The notes beneath the pieces were generated by a model that saw only the letters and a program-made list of their open reading frames with translations, did not search any database and was not told the DNA's origin. From Methanobacteriota archaeon (GTDB lineage Archaea; Thermoplasmatota; Poseidoniia; Poseidoniales; Thalassarchaeaceae): DNA of 64,000 bases. This document shows, piece after piece, positions 8,374 to 16,552 of this stretch. The stretch spans positions 1 through 64,000 of the forward strand of contig PBMR01000005.1 in the NCBI GenBank assembly GCA_002722735.1, in the 5' to 3' direction. Numbering within the stretch: the stretch's first letter is position 1; each line of letters opens with the position of its first letter. Both the position numbers and the translations under genes were made by a program.

Positions 8374-9165
8374 TCATCCGATGAAGACCGAGAGGCAGGT
8401 CAGGCTGGCATCGACCTCCCTGAACTCGGTCATGTCCACGGTGGTTATCGAGAAGCCCGCGTCGAGCATCAGGCGCCTGGCCTTGGGATAGCCGTCGGCA
8501 ATGATGATGCGGTCGCCATACGCGATGGTGTTGGCCGCGTAACCCTCCTCATTGGGCACCCAGATGACCTCCTCGGCGAAGGCCAGGTCCTCGGGCTTGA
8601 GGTGCCCCTGCGCTGCGACCATAGTTCCGGGCCTCGGGCTTGAGCAGACCGTGGTCAGGTGCAGCGTTGTATCGGGCACCTCGAAGATCTGGGTGCCGAT
8701 GCCAGCCTGCTTGGCATGGCCGGCGAGGAAATCAGCCCCCCCCCTATTGGTGCGAGTGGATACACCGACTAGGAACCGGTCGTCGTAGAAGACGACGTCC
8801 CCCCCATCTAGAGTCGCCCCGGCGGGCATTCTGTGGATTTCGAAATCATCGGCTAGGAATTCGGCTATCGTATCCTGCTCGCCGTCCCTGCTAGGGTGCC
8901 CGAGGTTCGGTATCACAGCCTTGTCATCGATGATGACCGCTACGTCCTCGGTGAAGCTGCAGTCGGGGTGGCCGGACAGAGCCGGGAGGGTGACAACATC
9001 GGTGCCATGGGCTCTCAATGCAGCGAAGTACGCCTCCTGCGCCCCTCTGGCAGCATCGTAATCGGGAGCTCTTGTGTTGAAGAAGTCGGAGACCGCCTCC
9101 ACAAACTCTGGGGAGACCTCTCGAGTCAGCGCTCTCCCCCTGGTTCGGTCGAAGGTCCCGGGCAC
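8374..9165 (-). CDS. Dimethylarginine dimethylaminohydrolase-like amidinohydrolase
   Basis: 263 aa, close to the usual DDAH length. The guanidino-group-modifying fold is indicated by 'GHPDCSFTED' (residues 65-74), 'ATLDGGD' (117-123), the catalytic His in 'TTLHLTTV' (H169) and the nucleophilic Cys near the C-terminus (C257 in 'SLTCLSVF'). These enzymes release citrulline or a related product from methylated arginine or similar guanidines; arginine deiminase-like activity cannot be excluded. The upstream open frame reaches 9615, but that part is antisense to the HAD gene and not real. A TATA-like box (9186-9195, minus strand) lies 25 nt before GTG 9165, supporting a leaderless GTG start. Divergent from the HAD gene. 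Confidence 0.85.
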   Translation of the reverse strand: MPGTFDRTRGRALTREVSPEFVEAVSDFFNTRAPDYDAARGAQEAYFAALRAHGTDVVTLPALSGHPDCSFTEDVAVIIDDKAVIPNLGHPSRDGEQDTIAEFLADDFEIHRMPAGATLDGGDVVFYDDRFLVGVSTRTNRGGADFLAGHAKQAGIGTQIFEVPDTTLHLTTVCSSPRPGTMVAAQGHLKPEDLAFAEEVIWVPNEEGYAANTIAYGDRIIIADGYPKARRLMLDAGFSITTVDMTEFREVDASLTCLSVFIG

Positions 9166-9249
9166 GAACCTCGCCCCTACTACCCGTTCATAACGATTCG
9201 GAGCACGGAACGAGATTGCTGGATTCCGGAAGTCTGCGACCCATCCATT

Positions 9250-9699
9250 ATGGACGGCCCGGGCGCGCCCGCCAGCGTGGAGGACATGGAGGACGCCTTC
9301 GACGAGCAGGGCCGTAGGGTCAGCCCGGTCCTCCCCTCCACCACCAAGAACTACCTCATCGACATCGATGGGACGGTGGGCGAGGACGTACCGAACGAGG
9401 AGCCGGAGAGGATGGCGAACGCCACTGCCTACCCCGACGCCTTGGAGACGATCAACAAGTGGCACTCGCAGGGGCACGTCATCACCTTCTTCACGGCGAG
9501 GACCGAGCAGCATCGGGAAGTCACGGAGAAGTGGCTCGAAGCCCATGGGTTTCGCTACCACGGACTGCTGATGGGCAAGCCTCGTGGGGGGAACTACCAC
9601 TGGATAGACAACCACATCGTCAGGGCGACTAGGTTCAACACCCGGTTCACAGACCTGATTCGGCGTACCGTCGAGATCGAGGTCTTCGACGATGACTGA
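9250..9699 (+). CDS. HAD-like phosphohydrolase
   Basis: 149 aa. The catalytic Asp motif is DIDGT with D38 and D40, preceded by 'NYLI'. The second motif is the Thr of 'FFTART' and the third is around 'DNHIVRA'. The size fits small polynucleotide-kinase-phosphatase-like or capsule-phosphatase-like HAD proteins without a large cap. The substrate is unknown. The frame is open further upstream, but the first convincing start is ATG 9250, 84 nt from the divergent DDAH start. Confidence 0.8.
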   Translation: MDGPGAPASVEDMEDAFDEQGRRVSPVLPSTTKNYLIDIDGTVGEDVPNEEPERMANATAYPDALETINKWHSQGHVITFFTARTEQHREVTEKWLEAHGFRYHGLLMGKPRGGNYHWIDNHIVRATRFNTRFTDLIRRTVEIEVFDDD

Positions 9700-9843
9700 G
9701 CTGGACGAGCTCCTCTCATGATGCCAAACGGGCTAGCGAGTCCTAGAGACACGACCATTTGCGGGTTTTTGCATCGTTTGTCGAGCATTTGGGCCGCATG
9801 GTGATATGGTTTTGCAAGCAGTGGAGGGAATAGGTGACTAGGA

Positions 9844-10872
9844 ATGGAGCCAAAGATGAATGAAACAACCGACCCGAAGAGAAAGCCCCTCACAGCGGGC
9901 GTTGTCGCTCTCGCGGTGATCTCACTACTGGCAGGAGCGTCAGTGAGTGCGACTCTGGAGGAGTTCGCAGCCCCGGTGTACGCGGAGGAAGACCCCTACG
10001 CCGGAGCCGTCGACGACACTACTGGCGAGGGCACATGGAGCGAGATAAATGCCGACAAGCGCGACAAGGGAATCAGGGGGCTCATTGGACAGGTGATGAA
10101 GAACCGCATGGACGACAGGATGGAAGACAGGACCGAGCACCTCGAGAAGAGGATTCAGATCGACTCCAACCTGATTGTAGTATTCCAGCACTGCATCGAC
10201 AGTGCGGACTGCACCGCCGACTCCGAGCCCCTGTCTGAGATGGTCGCGAGACTCACCGCTACGACCGAGGACATCCAGGCAAAGCTCGACGCCGTCGAGG
10301 CCACCGACCACGACTGGGTGATGACTCAGGAGATTTGCGAGGAGAAAGGCGGCATCTGGACTGAGTCCCCGGACCGTGGCGACGACGTCTACTACTGCGA
10401 TTGGGGAGAGAAGGACTGGGACGAGAGGAAGAACTGGCCAGAAGAGGAAAAGATAGAATTTGCCGAGGACAAGATGGAGCAGATCGAGGCAGCCAGGATT
10501 GCAATCGCCTTCTGCATGGACAGCGATGCCTGCGAGGCAGATGCCGAGACCCTCCGGATAATCATCACCCACATGAACCACCGAGTCGAACACCACAGAG
10601 AGTGTGCCGACGACAGGAGGTGCGATCGAGACCACGACGATAGACGAGGCATCGCTGAGAGGACGCGCCGAGCATTCTGCGAGAGGACCGACCGGTGCGA
10701 CAGGGACGACATCAACCACGACTGGGTGATGAATCAGGAAATCTGCGAGGAGAGAGGCGGCACTTGGACCGAAGCCCCCGATCGGGGTGAGGGATACTAC
10801 TACTGCGACTGGGCCGAGAATGACTCCGGAAACGACGAGGACCGCGAATCGGACGAAGAGCCCGGTCAGTGA
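9844..10872 (+). CDS. Secreted Cys/Asp-rich protein with two internally duplicated modules
   Basis: 342 aa. A signal sequence or anchor at about residues 17-37 (AGVVALAVISLLAGASVSA) is followed by an acidic external protein. Two modules are each present twice. Module A (about 107-147 and 216-256) has FxxCxDSxxC-type spacing. Module B (about 155-188 and 290-323) contains 'HDWVM.QEICEE.GG.WTE.PDRG' and ends YYCDW; its two conserved Cys probably form a disulphide. The A-B-A-B order points to a segmental duplication. I do not recognise the family. It precedes a membrane-bound winged-helix protein, separated by a strong palindrome. ATG 9856 is an alternative start. Confidence 0.8.
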   Translation: MEPKMNETTDPKRKPLTAGVVALAVISLLAGASVSATLEEFAAPVYAEEDPYAGAVDDTTGEGTWSEINADKRDKGIRGLIGQVMKNRMDDRMEDRTEHLEKRIQIDSNLIVVFQHCIDSADCTADSEPLSEMVARLTATTEDIQAKLDAVEATDHDWVMTQEICEEKGGIWTESPDRGDDVYYCDWGEKDWDERKNWPEEEKIEFAEDKMEQIEAARIAIAFCMDSDACEADAETLRIIITHMNHRVEHHRECADDRRCDRDHDDRRGIAERTRRAFCERTDRCDRDDINHDWVMNQEICEERGGTWTEAPDRGEGYYYCDWAENDSGNDEDRESDEEPGQ

Positions 10873-10886
10873 GGAGGACTACGCAA

Positions 10887-10918
10887 GCGACTCGGTGCGC
10901 AGATGCGCACCGAGTCGC
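10887..10918. promoter_or_regulatory. Perfect 15-bp inverted repeat (32-nt palindrome)
   Basis: Arms 10887-10901 and 10904-10918 are exact reverse complements (GCGACTCGGTGCGCA and partner) with a 2-nt spacer. It begins 14 nt after the stop of the secreted repeat protein and lies just upstream of the membrane winged-helix gene. There is no T-run after it, so it does not look like an archaeal terminator. A dimer-binding operator, or a structured RNA with a 14-bp stem and AGAU loop, fits better. Confidence 0.75.
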
Positions 10919-10953
10919 CCAACATTCACAACGATGGAGCATGGCGGCAATCC

Positions 10954-11439
10954 ATGGAACCGAGTGCAGACGATTCGCCGGCAGGACCTATGGATAGCGT
11001 CGCCCGCACGACCCTAGCACTGGCCGGATTCATGCTTTTTCTGCTGATCTCTCTCCCATTCGCCCTCACCCTTGACGGCCCAACGGGATACATCGCCCCA
11101 TACCTGATTTACTCGCTCTTCCTCACTAGCGTCGGCATCATCATCGGGATCTCGCTCACCTGGCTCAACGACCCGAGGAGGCAGGCAAGGCCTGAGGGCA
11201 AAGCACCCGAACCGAAGAAGCCCACGAAATCTCCGATGCTATCCGATGACCAGAGAAGAGTTGTGGATCTGCTGGCTGCCAGTTTCGGGTCGATGTGGCA
11301 GGCCGAGCTGGTTCGCGAAAGCGGCTTCACGGACTCCAAGGCTAGTCGGCTATTGTCGCGCATGGAGCACGAGGGACTAATCAGGAGGGTGCGTGACGGA
11401 ATGGGCAAGCGAGTCGAACTAATGGAGAATGGTGGTTAG
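10954..11439 (+). CDS. Membrane-anchored winged-helix transcriptional regulator
   Basis: 161 aa from ATG 10954. Two hydrophobic segments (about residues 16-37 and 44-69) are followed by a Pro/Lys linker and a C-terminal winged helix of about 70 residues: 'LSDDQRRVVDLLAASF' as helix 1, 'MWQAELVRESGF' and 'DSKASRLLSRMEHEGLI' as the helix-turn-helix, then the wing 'RRVRDGMGKRVEL'. Both termini are predicted cytoplasmic, so this would be a one-component system carrying a DNA-binding domain on the membrane. An ATG at 10903 would add 17 residues but lies inside the palindrome's right half, so I prefer 10954. The next gene starts 1 nt after its stop. Confidence 0.75.
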   Translation: MEPSADDSPAGPMDSVARTTLALAGFMLFLLISLPFALTLDGPTGYIAPYLIYSLFLTSVGIIIGISLTWLNDPRRQARPEGKAPEPKKPTKSPMLSDDQRRVVDLLAASFGSMWQAELVRESGFTDSKASRLLSRMEHEGLIRRVRDGMGKRVELMENGG

Positions 11440-11440
11440 A

Positions 11441-11884
11441 ATGAGCGATGATGTCCAAGACAAACGCCGACTGGTTGCCATTGCAGTCATTGGGCTGCTG
11501 CTAATCGTGCTCACCGCCAGACTACTGCTCACAATGGAGACCTCGTTGAACGAGGGCAGGGGGCCGGGACTGGAGGGCGAGAGATCCCTAGCGACACTCC
11601 CACTGTTGATTCTGATTGCTGCCCTCATGGGAGCTTTGTTCCTGCAATTGAGAGGGGGGTCTCTGAGACTATCTTCTCAAGACACAAGAATCGCTCCCCT
11701 ACTGGCTGCTATGTTCCTGATCGGGATGCTGATAGAACCGATGCTAACAGTCCCTAATGGCTTACTGGAGACGGACGCGGTAGGCATCCTCCTTGTCCTA
11801 GTGCCAATAGTACTGATTGCAGCCCTGCTCCAATCTCACAAGCAAAGCCCGAGCACACCCTCTAAGGCTCCAGAAGAAGAATGA
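11441..11884 (+). CDS. Four-TM membrane protein, unknown function
   Basis: 147 aa. Four hydrophobic segments can be seen (starting near LVAIAVIGLLLIVL, LPLLILIAALMGALFL, IAPLLAAMFLIGML and VGILLVLVPIVLIAALL), with a hydrophilic stretch after the first and a short Ser/Pro-rich C-terminal tail. It starts 1 nt after the stop of the membrane winged-helix regulator, so the two proteins are probably made together and may interact in the membrane. The family is not recognised. Confidence 0.7.
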   Translation: MSDDVQDKRRLVAIAVIGLLLIVLTARLLLTMETSLNEGRGPGLEGERSLATLPLLILIAALMGALFLQLRGGSLRLSSQDTRIAPLLAAMFLIGMLIEPMLTVPNGLLETDAVGILLVLVPIVLIAALLQSHKQSPSTPSKAPEEE

Positions 11885-11985
11885 GGCATCACTGCTGATA
11901 CTTCCAAAATGTGTTTTTTCGCTCTTTTCCCTACAGCGAACCGATTTTCAAGCAGTACCCCCTGTGTCATCGAGGAGTTGTGCAG

Positions 11986-13266
11986 ATGTGGGATGTATTG
12001 AGGCAAATCTCGGGGCTGGATTTCGATGAGAAGATTGGATTCGCCGCCGCCGTCCTGATCTTCATTCTCGGCTTTGAGATCTACGTGGTCATGAGGGTCT
12101 TTGAGAAAGTCACGGACAAACACCACGCCGAGTGGTCCGAACCTCTGTTCAGACCCTTGCGAAATAGGTTCTACATTCTCACTTTGCTAGTCTTCCTGAA
12201 CCTCACACGTTGGTGGGTCAAACCAGAAGATATGTTCGAGAGCATCACCGATCATTCTGGACCATCGGTCCAGGACTACTTCTACACAGCCTACATCCTG
12301 CTCGCTACGAGCATCGTCAGCGTCTCCATCAAACACGTCCTCCCTTCAACCTTGAAGACCCTCGACACCGAGGAATCGGTGGTTCTGTCGGGAGGCCATC
12401 ATCTAGCCGTCTTGACTTCGCGCCTGCTTGTCTGGGTCGCCGGCGTCAACCTCGCACTCCAGGAGATCCATATCGAGATGCTCGGGATGCTTGCCTCCCT
12501 CGCCGTGTTCTCTATTTTCCTCGGGCTCGCAGTCCAGCAGACTATGGGTAACATCCTCAATTCCTTCTTGCTTGACATCGACCACCCCTTCGAAGAGGGC
12601 GACAGGGTCCAGGTCGGCGAGCACAGAGGAATCGTCGTCTCCATGGGAGTGCTCTCGACCAAACTACTGACCCTCGAGGAGGAACTAGTGGTGATTCCCA
12701 ACAATACCCTGGTCAACTCAACACTGATCAATTCCGCGCGCGGCGGCGGTGGTGGGGTGGCTGGACGAGTCGCATTGCGTCAGGAGGTCGGGGTCGCATT
12801 CGACGAGGACCCCAATCACATCAAAGCGATTCTGCTCATCGTTGCCCAAGGATGTGAGTACGTCCTCGAATCACCGAGGCCACGAGTCCTGATGACCGAG
12901 TTCGACGACTACTCGAAGAATTTCATGCTCTACGCATGGATCGACGACTACAACAACGAGCGATTCGCACGTGATCTGCTCCTGATGGACATAGATGCGG
13001 CCTTCTCTCGCGAGGGCATACAGATTCCGTACCCGACCACCCACGAAATGCGAGACCTCCCAACAATACCCCCCGAAGTCTTGGCTGTGAAGGCAAAGGC
13101 TAGGAGGTCAGCGGTCGCCTTCATGAAGAATGAGGGTATGATGCTTGACATCGAGGAAGAGCGGAGACAGCGTGCCGAGGAGGTTCGGGCGAACCTCCTC
13201 CAATCCCTTGAGAAGTGGGAGGATGACGAGGCTCTCGTGGACGATTTCTTAACCGAGGAAGAATGA
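11986..13266 (+). CDS. mscS: MscS family mechanosensitive ion channel
   Basis: 426 aa. Three or four N-terminal membrane segments lead into the pore helix and beta domain: 'LAVFSIFLGLAVQQTMGNILNSF' with the Gly/Ala pattern of TM3, then 'HPFEEGDRV', 'GIVVSMGVLST' and 'VVIPNNTLVNSTLIN', all hallmarks of the MscS beta domain. After the alpha/beta domain comes an acidic helical extension of about 70 residues (EEERRQRAEEVRANLL). Channels of this family release solutes during hypo-osmotic shock. The start is ATG 11986, with GAGGAG (11972-11977) 8 nt upstream; the frame is open back to 11911. Confidence 0.92.
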   Translation: MWDVLRQISGLDFDEKIGFAAAVLIFILGFEIYVVMRVFEKVTDKHHAEWSEPLFRPLRNRFYILTLLVFLNLTRWWVKPEDMFESITDHSGPSVQDYFYTAYILLATSIVSVSIKHVLPSTLKTLDTEESVVLSGGHHLAVLTSRLLVWVAGVNLALQEIHIEMLGMLASLAVFSIFLGLAVQQTMGNILNSFLLDIDHPFEEGDRVQVGEHRGIVVSMGVLSTKLLTLEEELVVIPNNTLVNSTLINSARGGGGGVAGRVALRQEVGVAFDEDPNHIKAILLIVAQGCEYVLESPRPRVLMTEFDDYSKNFMLYAWIDDYNNERFARDLLLMDIDAAFSREGIQIPYPTTHEMRDLPTIPPEVLAVKAKARRSAVAFMKNEGMMLDIEEERRQRAEEVRANLLQSLEKWEDDEALVDDFLTEEE

Positions 13267-13299
13267 GAAAACACCCTGACCAACAGATGACCCTATGTT

Positions 13300-13620
13300 G
13301 TGAGCGATATGGTCGCCGAGGCTTTCTATACGGACATTGCCGAGTTCAGCAAGGCTGCCTTCTATTTCGTGCTCTTCGCGGTCGTAGGCCGCGCTTGGAT
13401 CCGTTCCCGCTCTAGGGGCGACGAGACTTGGATTCCCTGGTTGCACGGCACCATCATGTTCCACTGGATCGTAGGCGGGCTCTACTCGGGAATCCGCATG
13501 CTGACCACCGACCCAATAACCGAGATGGAGGTTCGTCGGATGTTCGCAATGGAGGCCTTCATTTGCTTTGGAATCGTCACCTTCCACATCCTGTGGCTGC
13601 TCGATCACAAGGAGGAGTAG
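13300..13620 (+). CDS. Small membrane protein, unknown function
   Basis: 106 aa from GTG 13300 (ATG 13309 is possible). Three hydrophobic segments: 'AAFYFVLFAVVGRAWI', 'WLHGTIMFHWIVGGLYSGI' and 'MEAFICFGIVTFHILWLL'. Several His and Trp lie at membrane boundaries, but no family signature is recognised. The phosphatase gene begins 1 nt after its stop, suggesting co-transcription. Confidence 0.65.
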   Translation: MSDMVAEAFYTDIAEFSKAAFYFVLFAVVGRAWIRSRSRGDETWIPWLHGTIMFHWIVGGLYSGIRMLTTDPITEMEVRRMFAMEAFICFGIVTFHILWLLDHKEE

Positions 13621-13621
13621 C

Positions 13622-14416
13622 ATGGGAGACACTCACAGGGACGCCGAGCTGGAGGCAAGGCTGCAGGGGGCCCTAGATGATGGGAGAGCGGTTTGGGTGG
13701 TCGGTGATATCCATGGGTGCAGGCAGACCTTCGAGGCCCTGCTCGACAAGCTAGATCTGACCGATGGTGATTTTGTGTTATGCGTCGGCGATCTCGTCGA
13801 TAGGGGCCCCGACAGCCACGGAGTGCTCACCATCGTCCACGATCGCGACGATATCAACTCTTTATTGGGCAATCACGAACTGATTATGACCGATGCCTTG
13901 CGGGGCAACTCCACCAACTTGACGACCTTCTGGCAGGACCGTATCGGAGGGGGTCAGACACTAGCCTCCATGCCTGGCGATGCCGAGCAGCAGCGCAAAC
14001 GCGCAATCGAGTGGTTGGAGTTCACAGACACTCTGCCCACGGAGGTGATACTCGATCGCTTCCGCATCGTCCACGCTGGCTACAAAACCCACATCCCTCT
14101 GGAGGAGCAGACCGACGGGGATCGGCTCAAGTCCCGCACGGTCTTCCTCGCCGACAGGCCTCTGGACGATCGGCGGCAGATCATCGCCGGCCACACCCCG
14201 GTCCAAAAGCTAGGCACGTTCGGTATAGAGCCGCCCGTAGACGGCATCTGGACCAGTGCGGTGGAGACTGCAGACGGCCGCTCCGCAGCCCTTCTCATCG
14301 ATACCGGAGTGGTGGTAGAGAGATCTTTGCGGCCGAGGCTATCCGCTGTCGACTTGCAGACCGGCAGAATCGAGGAGGCCGAGCGCATCGAGACCTTCAA
14401 CGAAGATACTGGTTGA
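13622..14416 (+). CDS. Calcineurin-like metallophosphoesterase (PPP-type phosphatase)
   Basis: 264 aa. The di-metal site of PPP phosphatases is clear: GDIHG (D29, H31), GDLVDRGP (D57, R61), GNHE (N84, H85), then His in 'IVHAGY' and 'IAGHTPV'. The family includes Ser/Thr protein phosphatases and symmetric Ap4A hydrolases; the order and spacing here resemble both, and I cannot choose. The start is ATG 13622, one base after the preceding stop. Confidence 0.9.
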   Translation: MGDTHRDAELEARLQGALDDGRAVWVVGDIHGCRQTFEALLDKLDLTDGDFVLCVGDLVDRGPDSHGVLTIVHDRDDINSLLGNHELIMTDALRGNSTNLTTFWQDRIGGGQTLASMPGDAEQQRKRAIEWLEFTDTLPTEVILDRFRIVHAGYKTHIPLEEQTDGDRLKSRTVFLADRPLDDRRQIIAGHTPVQKLGTFGIEPPVDGIWTSAVETADGRSAALLIDTGVVVERSLRPRLSAVDLQTGRIEEAERIETFNEDTG

Positions 14417-14473
14417 TTGCAGGGCGATGGGTTTGTTATCCCCAATGAAATGGTACATAAATTGGAAGGAACG

Positions 14474-14896
14474 CTACATAATGCCGATTAGTTTGCTTGC
14501 GCCTTGATCCAAGTCACACTCCCAGATGGTGTGTACTTCCCACCCCATACCCAGAAGCATCTGCTCCTTCCTTCGGTCGCGCTCGACGTTGCGCTCGAAC
14601 TTCTCGGACCAGTATTCCTTGTTCGTCTTTGGCAATTCAAGGGCGCAGCGAGGGCAACGGTGCCAGAAGCAGCCGTGCACGAAAATCGCAATTTCCCGCC
14701 CGGGGTAGGTGATGTCCGGCCGGCAGACGTAGCGCCCATTCTCATCATCGATCCGCCAATGCAGGCGATATCCAGGATGCCCTCCCTCTCTGAGCATGCG
14801 CCTCACCACCTGCTCGGGGCCGGTGTTGGTCGAGCGGTTGGCAATCATCACATTGTGGACTGCAGGCGAAGATGCTGTTGGGACCTCAAGGGCCAT
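14474..14896 (-). CDS. vsr: Very short patch repair (Vsr) endonuclease
   Basis: 140 aa from ATG 14896. Vsr nicks 5' of T:G mismatches produced by deamination of 5-methylcytosine. The catalytic block is well conserved: 'RPDITYPG' with the metal-binding Asp, 'VHGCFWHRCPRC' with the active-site His pair and Cys zinc ligands, 'NVERDRR' and 'WEC'. The length matches the family. No cytosine-5 methyltransferase, its usual neighbour, is in the window. It follows three small membrane-protein genes on the same strand after a 12-nt gap; its GC is high (37 of 60 bases at 14701-14760), unlike theirs. A TTG at 14905 is an alternative start. Confidence 0.92.
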   Translation of the reverse strand: MALEVPTASSPAVHNVMIANRSTNTGPEQVVRRMLREGGHPGYRLHWRIDDENGRYVCRPDITYPGREIAIFVHGCFWHRCPRCALELPKTNKEYWSEKFERNVERDRRKEQMLLGMGWEVHTIWECDLDQGASKLIGIM

Positions 14897-14908
14897 GACA
14901 CTCAATCG

Positions 14909-15301
14909 CTACTCATTTTCCTGCATACCAAGATAGACTAGTGCGCCACCAATCACATAGTTCATGGCGAGGCTGAAGTAAGTCTGGCCGTTCTGTACAG
15001 CAATCTCAGCGACGAATACGTCATTGATCTGAAGCAGACCACCAATCATCCATAGAGCTCCTGATGCCATGGCCCACTTGCCTAGGTTATCAGCCTCCCA
15101 GATTGTCAGGAGGATGTGAATACCTCCTATGCACATGAAGGCAAAGCCGACCTGTCGCATAGCACTTTCACTTGCTTCGTTAATCAAGGCCGGGTCGGCT
15201 AGCCAGCCTTCCATAGCACCGCTCGGGTCGACTAGGAAATAGACCGCCCACAATATGCTGAAAGCGCCAGCACCCCTCATTGCGAGTACGAGCCTACTCA
15301 T
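14909..15301 (-). CDS. Four-TM membrane protein of low-GC module
   Basis: 130 aa. Hydrophobic segments: 'GAFSILWAVYFLV', 'QVGFAFMCIGGIHILLTI', 'WAMASGALWMIGGLLQI' and 'NYVIGGALVYLGM'. Small DUF4345/DoxX-like membrane proteins look similar, but no diagnostic motif is seen. The gene starts 3 nt after the stop of the preceding membrane gene. Base composition is lower in GC than the flanking genes. Confidence 0.7.
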   Translation of the reverse strand: MSRLVLAMRGAGAFSILWAVYFLVDPSGAMEGWLADPALINEASESAMRQVGFAFMCIGGIHILLTIWEADNLGKWAMASGALWMIGGLLQINDVFVAEIAVQNGQTYFSLAMNYVIGGALVYLGMQENE

Positions 15302-15304
15302 TTT

Positions 15305-15709
15305 TCACTCCTCCCCTAAGTGTAGATATCCTGACAAGAAAAGACCCACCGCTGCTATCATACCCGGCGCAGCACTAGCAGGTTCCAAGTAGCCATAACC
15401 CAGATCACCGTTTGCAAGGTTCTGGAGCAGGAAACTAATGACAAATCCTCCTGAAATCGCCATTGCGACAATTGAAAGACCCCTTCCTTCGATTAAGAGA
15501 CCTGAAGCCAAAGCAATAATGGCGACCCAGAGTACGTTAGAGGCCCACGCTTTCTCGTAGAAAACATCGTAATCAGTGTAATCAGCACCCCATGCAGTTT
15601 CTGCTGCCCCTGCTCCATCAGTGTAAGTCAACAATCCAAGGATTGTGAATATGGCACCCACGCCTATCAACCACCACTTTGGTTTCATGTATTGTTTGAT
15701 TGCGTCCAT
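15305..15709 (-). CDS. Four-TM membrane protein of low-GC module
   Basis: 134 aa from ATG 15709; a GTG at 15730 would overlap the upstream stop as GTGA. Four hydrophobic segments: 'WWLIGVGAIFTILGLLTY', 'NVLWVAIIALASGLLI', 'LSIVAMAISGGFVISFLL' and 'GMIAAVGLFLSGYL'. A Tyr/Asp-rich loop follows the first segment. The family is not recognised. It is the middle gene of a closely packed three-gene set. Confidence 0.7.
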   Translation of the reverse strand: MDAIKQYMKPKWWLIGVGAIFTILGLLTYTDGAGAAETAWGADYTDYDVFYEKAWASNVLWVAIIALASGLLIEGRGLSIVAMAISGGFVISFLLQNLANGDLGYGYLEPASAAPGMIAAVGLFLSGYLHLGEE

Positions 15710-15726
15710 AATTACAACCCCCTGAA

Positions 15727-16530
15727 TCACCCATCCTCATATGTGATACAGGTAGGCAGTGCAATCATGCCGACAAGGGATATAATGAACGGTATTTCCA
15801 TGAAATCGAAGGCTGGCCCTCCATCTGCCACTAACCAAAGATACTGTCCGATCGCCAAAGCACCCGCTGCCATTGCACCACCGTGCCAGGGCAGCATCTT
15901 CCAATTTCCCATGATTACCCTATCGTCGTATGTGCGAATACCCACTACAGCCGTTAGTAGGAACACCATAACCCCGATTACGCCCACTGCCAGTCCAACC
16001 TGAGCGATTGTCTGCTGGGTAGAGTCGATTGACATGGCATATTCGACCTCATCAAAATCCTGTTCTGTGAATTCGCCATCCATAGCAAAAGGAACAAGAG
16101 AGGACATCATGAACATCATTAACAGAGTGAAGGCCAGCCAAACAATACCTAGTCTCATCATCCTATCATCATCTTCTAGACCCAGTGTCGAATCACCGGT
16201 CGCCATTGCTGGCATGTAGGCAATTGGCCCGAACATGGCCAACATGAAAACAGCCCAGAACACCATATCATTCTCCTTCGTAGCCAATCCCATCACGACC
16301 ATTAACGCTGGAACTCCCAAGGTTACCCCCATCCTCGCGTTTGGGACTGAAAGGAAGAGAGCCAAACCGGAAACCGCCATCAACCCTGGAAAGATGTAGT
16401 CACTATTGCTCTCTGCTCCTTGGCTGAACCAGTAAGTGAAACAAACAAAAAATCCCAACTGGGATAGTGTCATCAGAGATCTAGCAGACAGGTTGATTGT
16501 TGGCATTTTGTAAAGAGCATCATCACTCAT
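15727..16530 (-). CDS. Multi-TM membrane protein, first gene of low-GC module
   Basis: 267 aa from ATG 16530. About eight hydrophobic segments, with Met-rich helices such as 'LAFTLLMMFMMSSLVPFAM' and an acidic loop 'EFTEQDFDEVEYAM'. The open frame reaches 16980, but the extension would cross tRNA-Ala and is not real. A TATA-like ACTATATG box (16553-16560, minus strand) lies 27 nt before ATG 16530, indicating a leaderless transcript that continues through the next two or three genes. ATG 16578 is less likely because it lies upstream of the TATA box. No family recognised. Confidence 0.7.
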   Translation of the reverse strand: MSDDALYKMPTINLSARSLMTLSQLGFFVCFTYWFSQGAESNSDYIFPGLMAVSGLALFLSVPNARMGVTLGVPALMVVMGLATKENDMVFWAVFMLAMFGPIAYMPAMATGDSTLGLEDDDRMMRLGIVWLAFTLLMMFMMSSLVPFAMDGEFTEQDFDEVEYAMSIDSTQQTIAQVGLAVGVIGVMVFLLTAVVGIRTYDDRVIMGNWKMLPWHGGAMAAGALAIGQYLWLVADGGPAFDFMEIPFIISLVGMIALPTCITYEDG

Positions 16531-16552
16531 GACAAACCAATTGAGAATTACG

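Noticed and set aside
9166-9615. N-terminal extension of the DDAH-like gene
   Set aside because: Antisense to the HAD gene; GTG 9165 has a TATA box 25 nt upstream and gives the normal family length.
10887-10918. Intrinsic terminator
   Set aside because: The stem is strong but no T-rich tract follows, and archaeal termination depends mainly on T-runs; operator or RNA structure is more likely.
14481-14896. Vsr as part of a restriction-modification or defence island
   Set aside because: No methyltransferase, restriction enzyme or other defence gene is nearby; the neighbours are unknown membrane proteins and a phosphatase.
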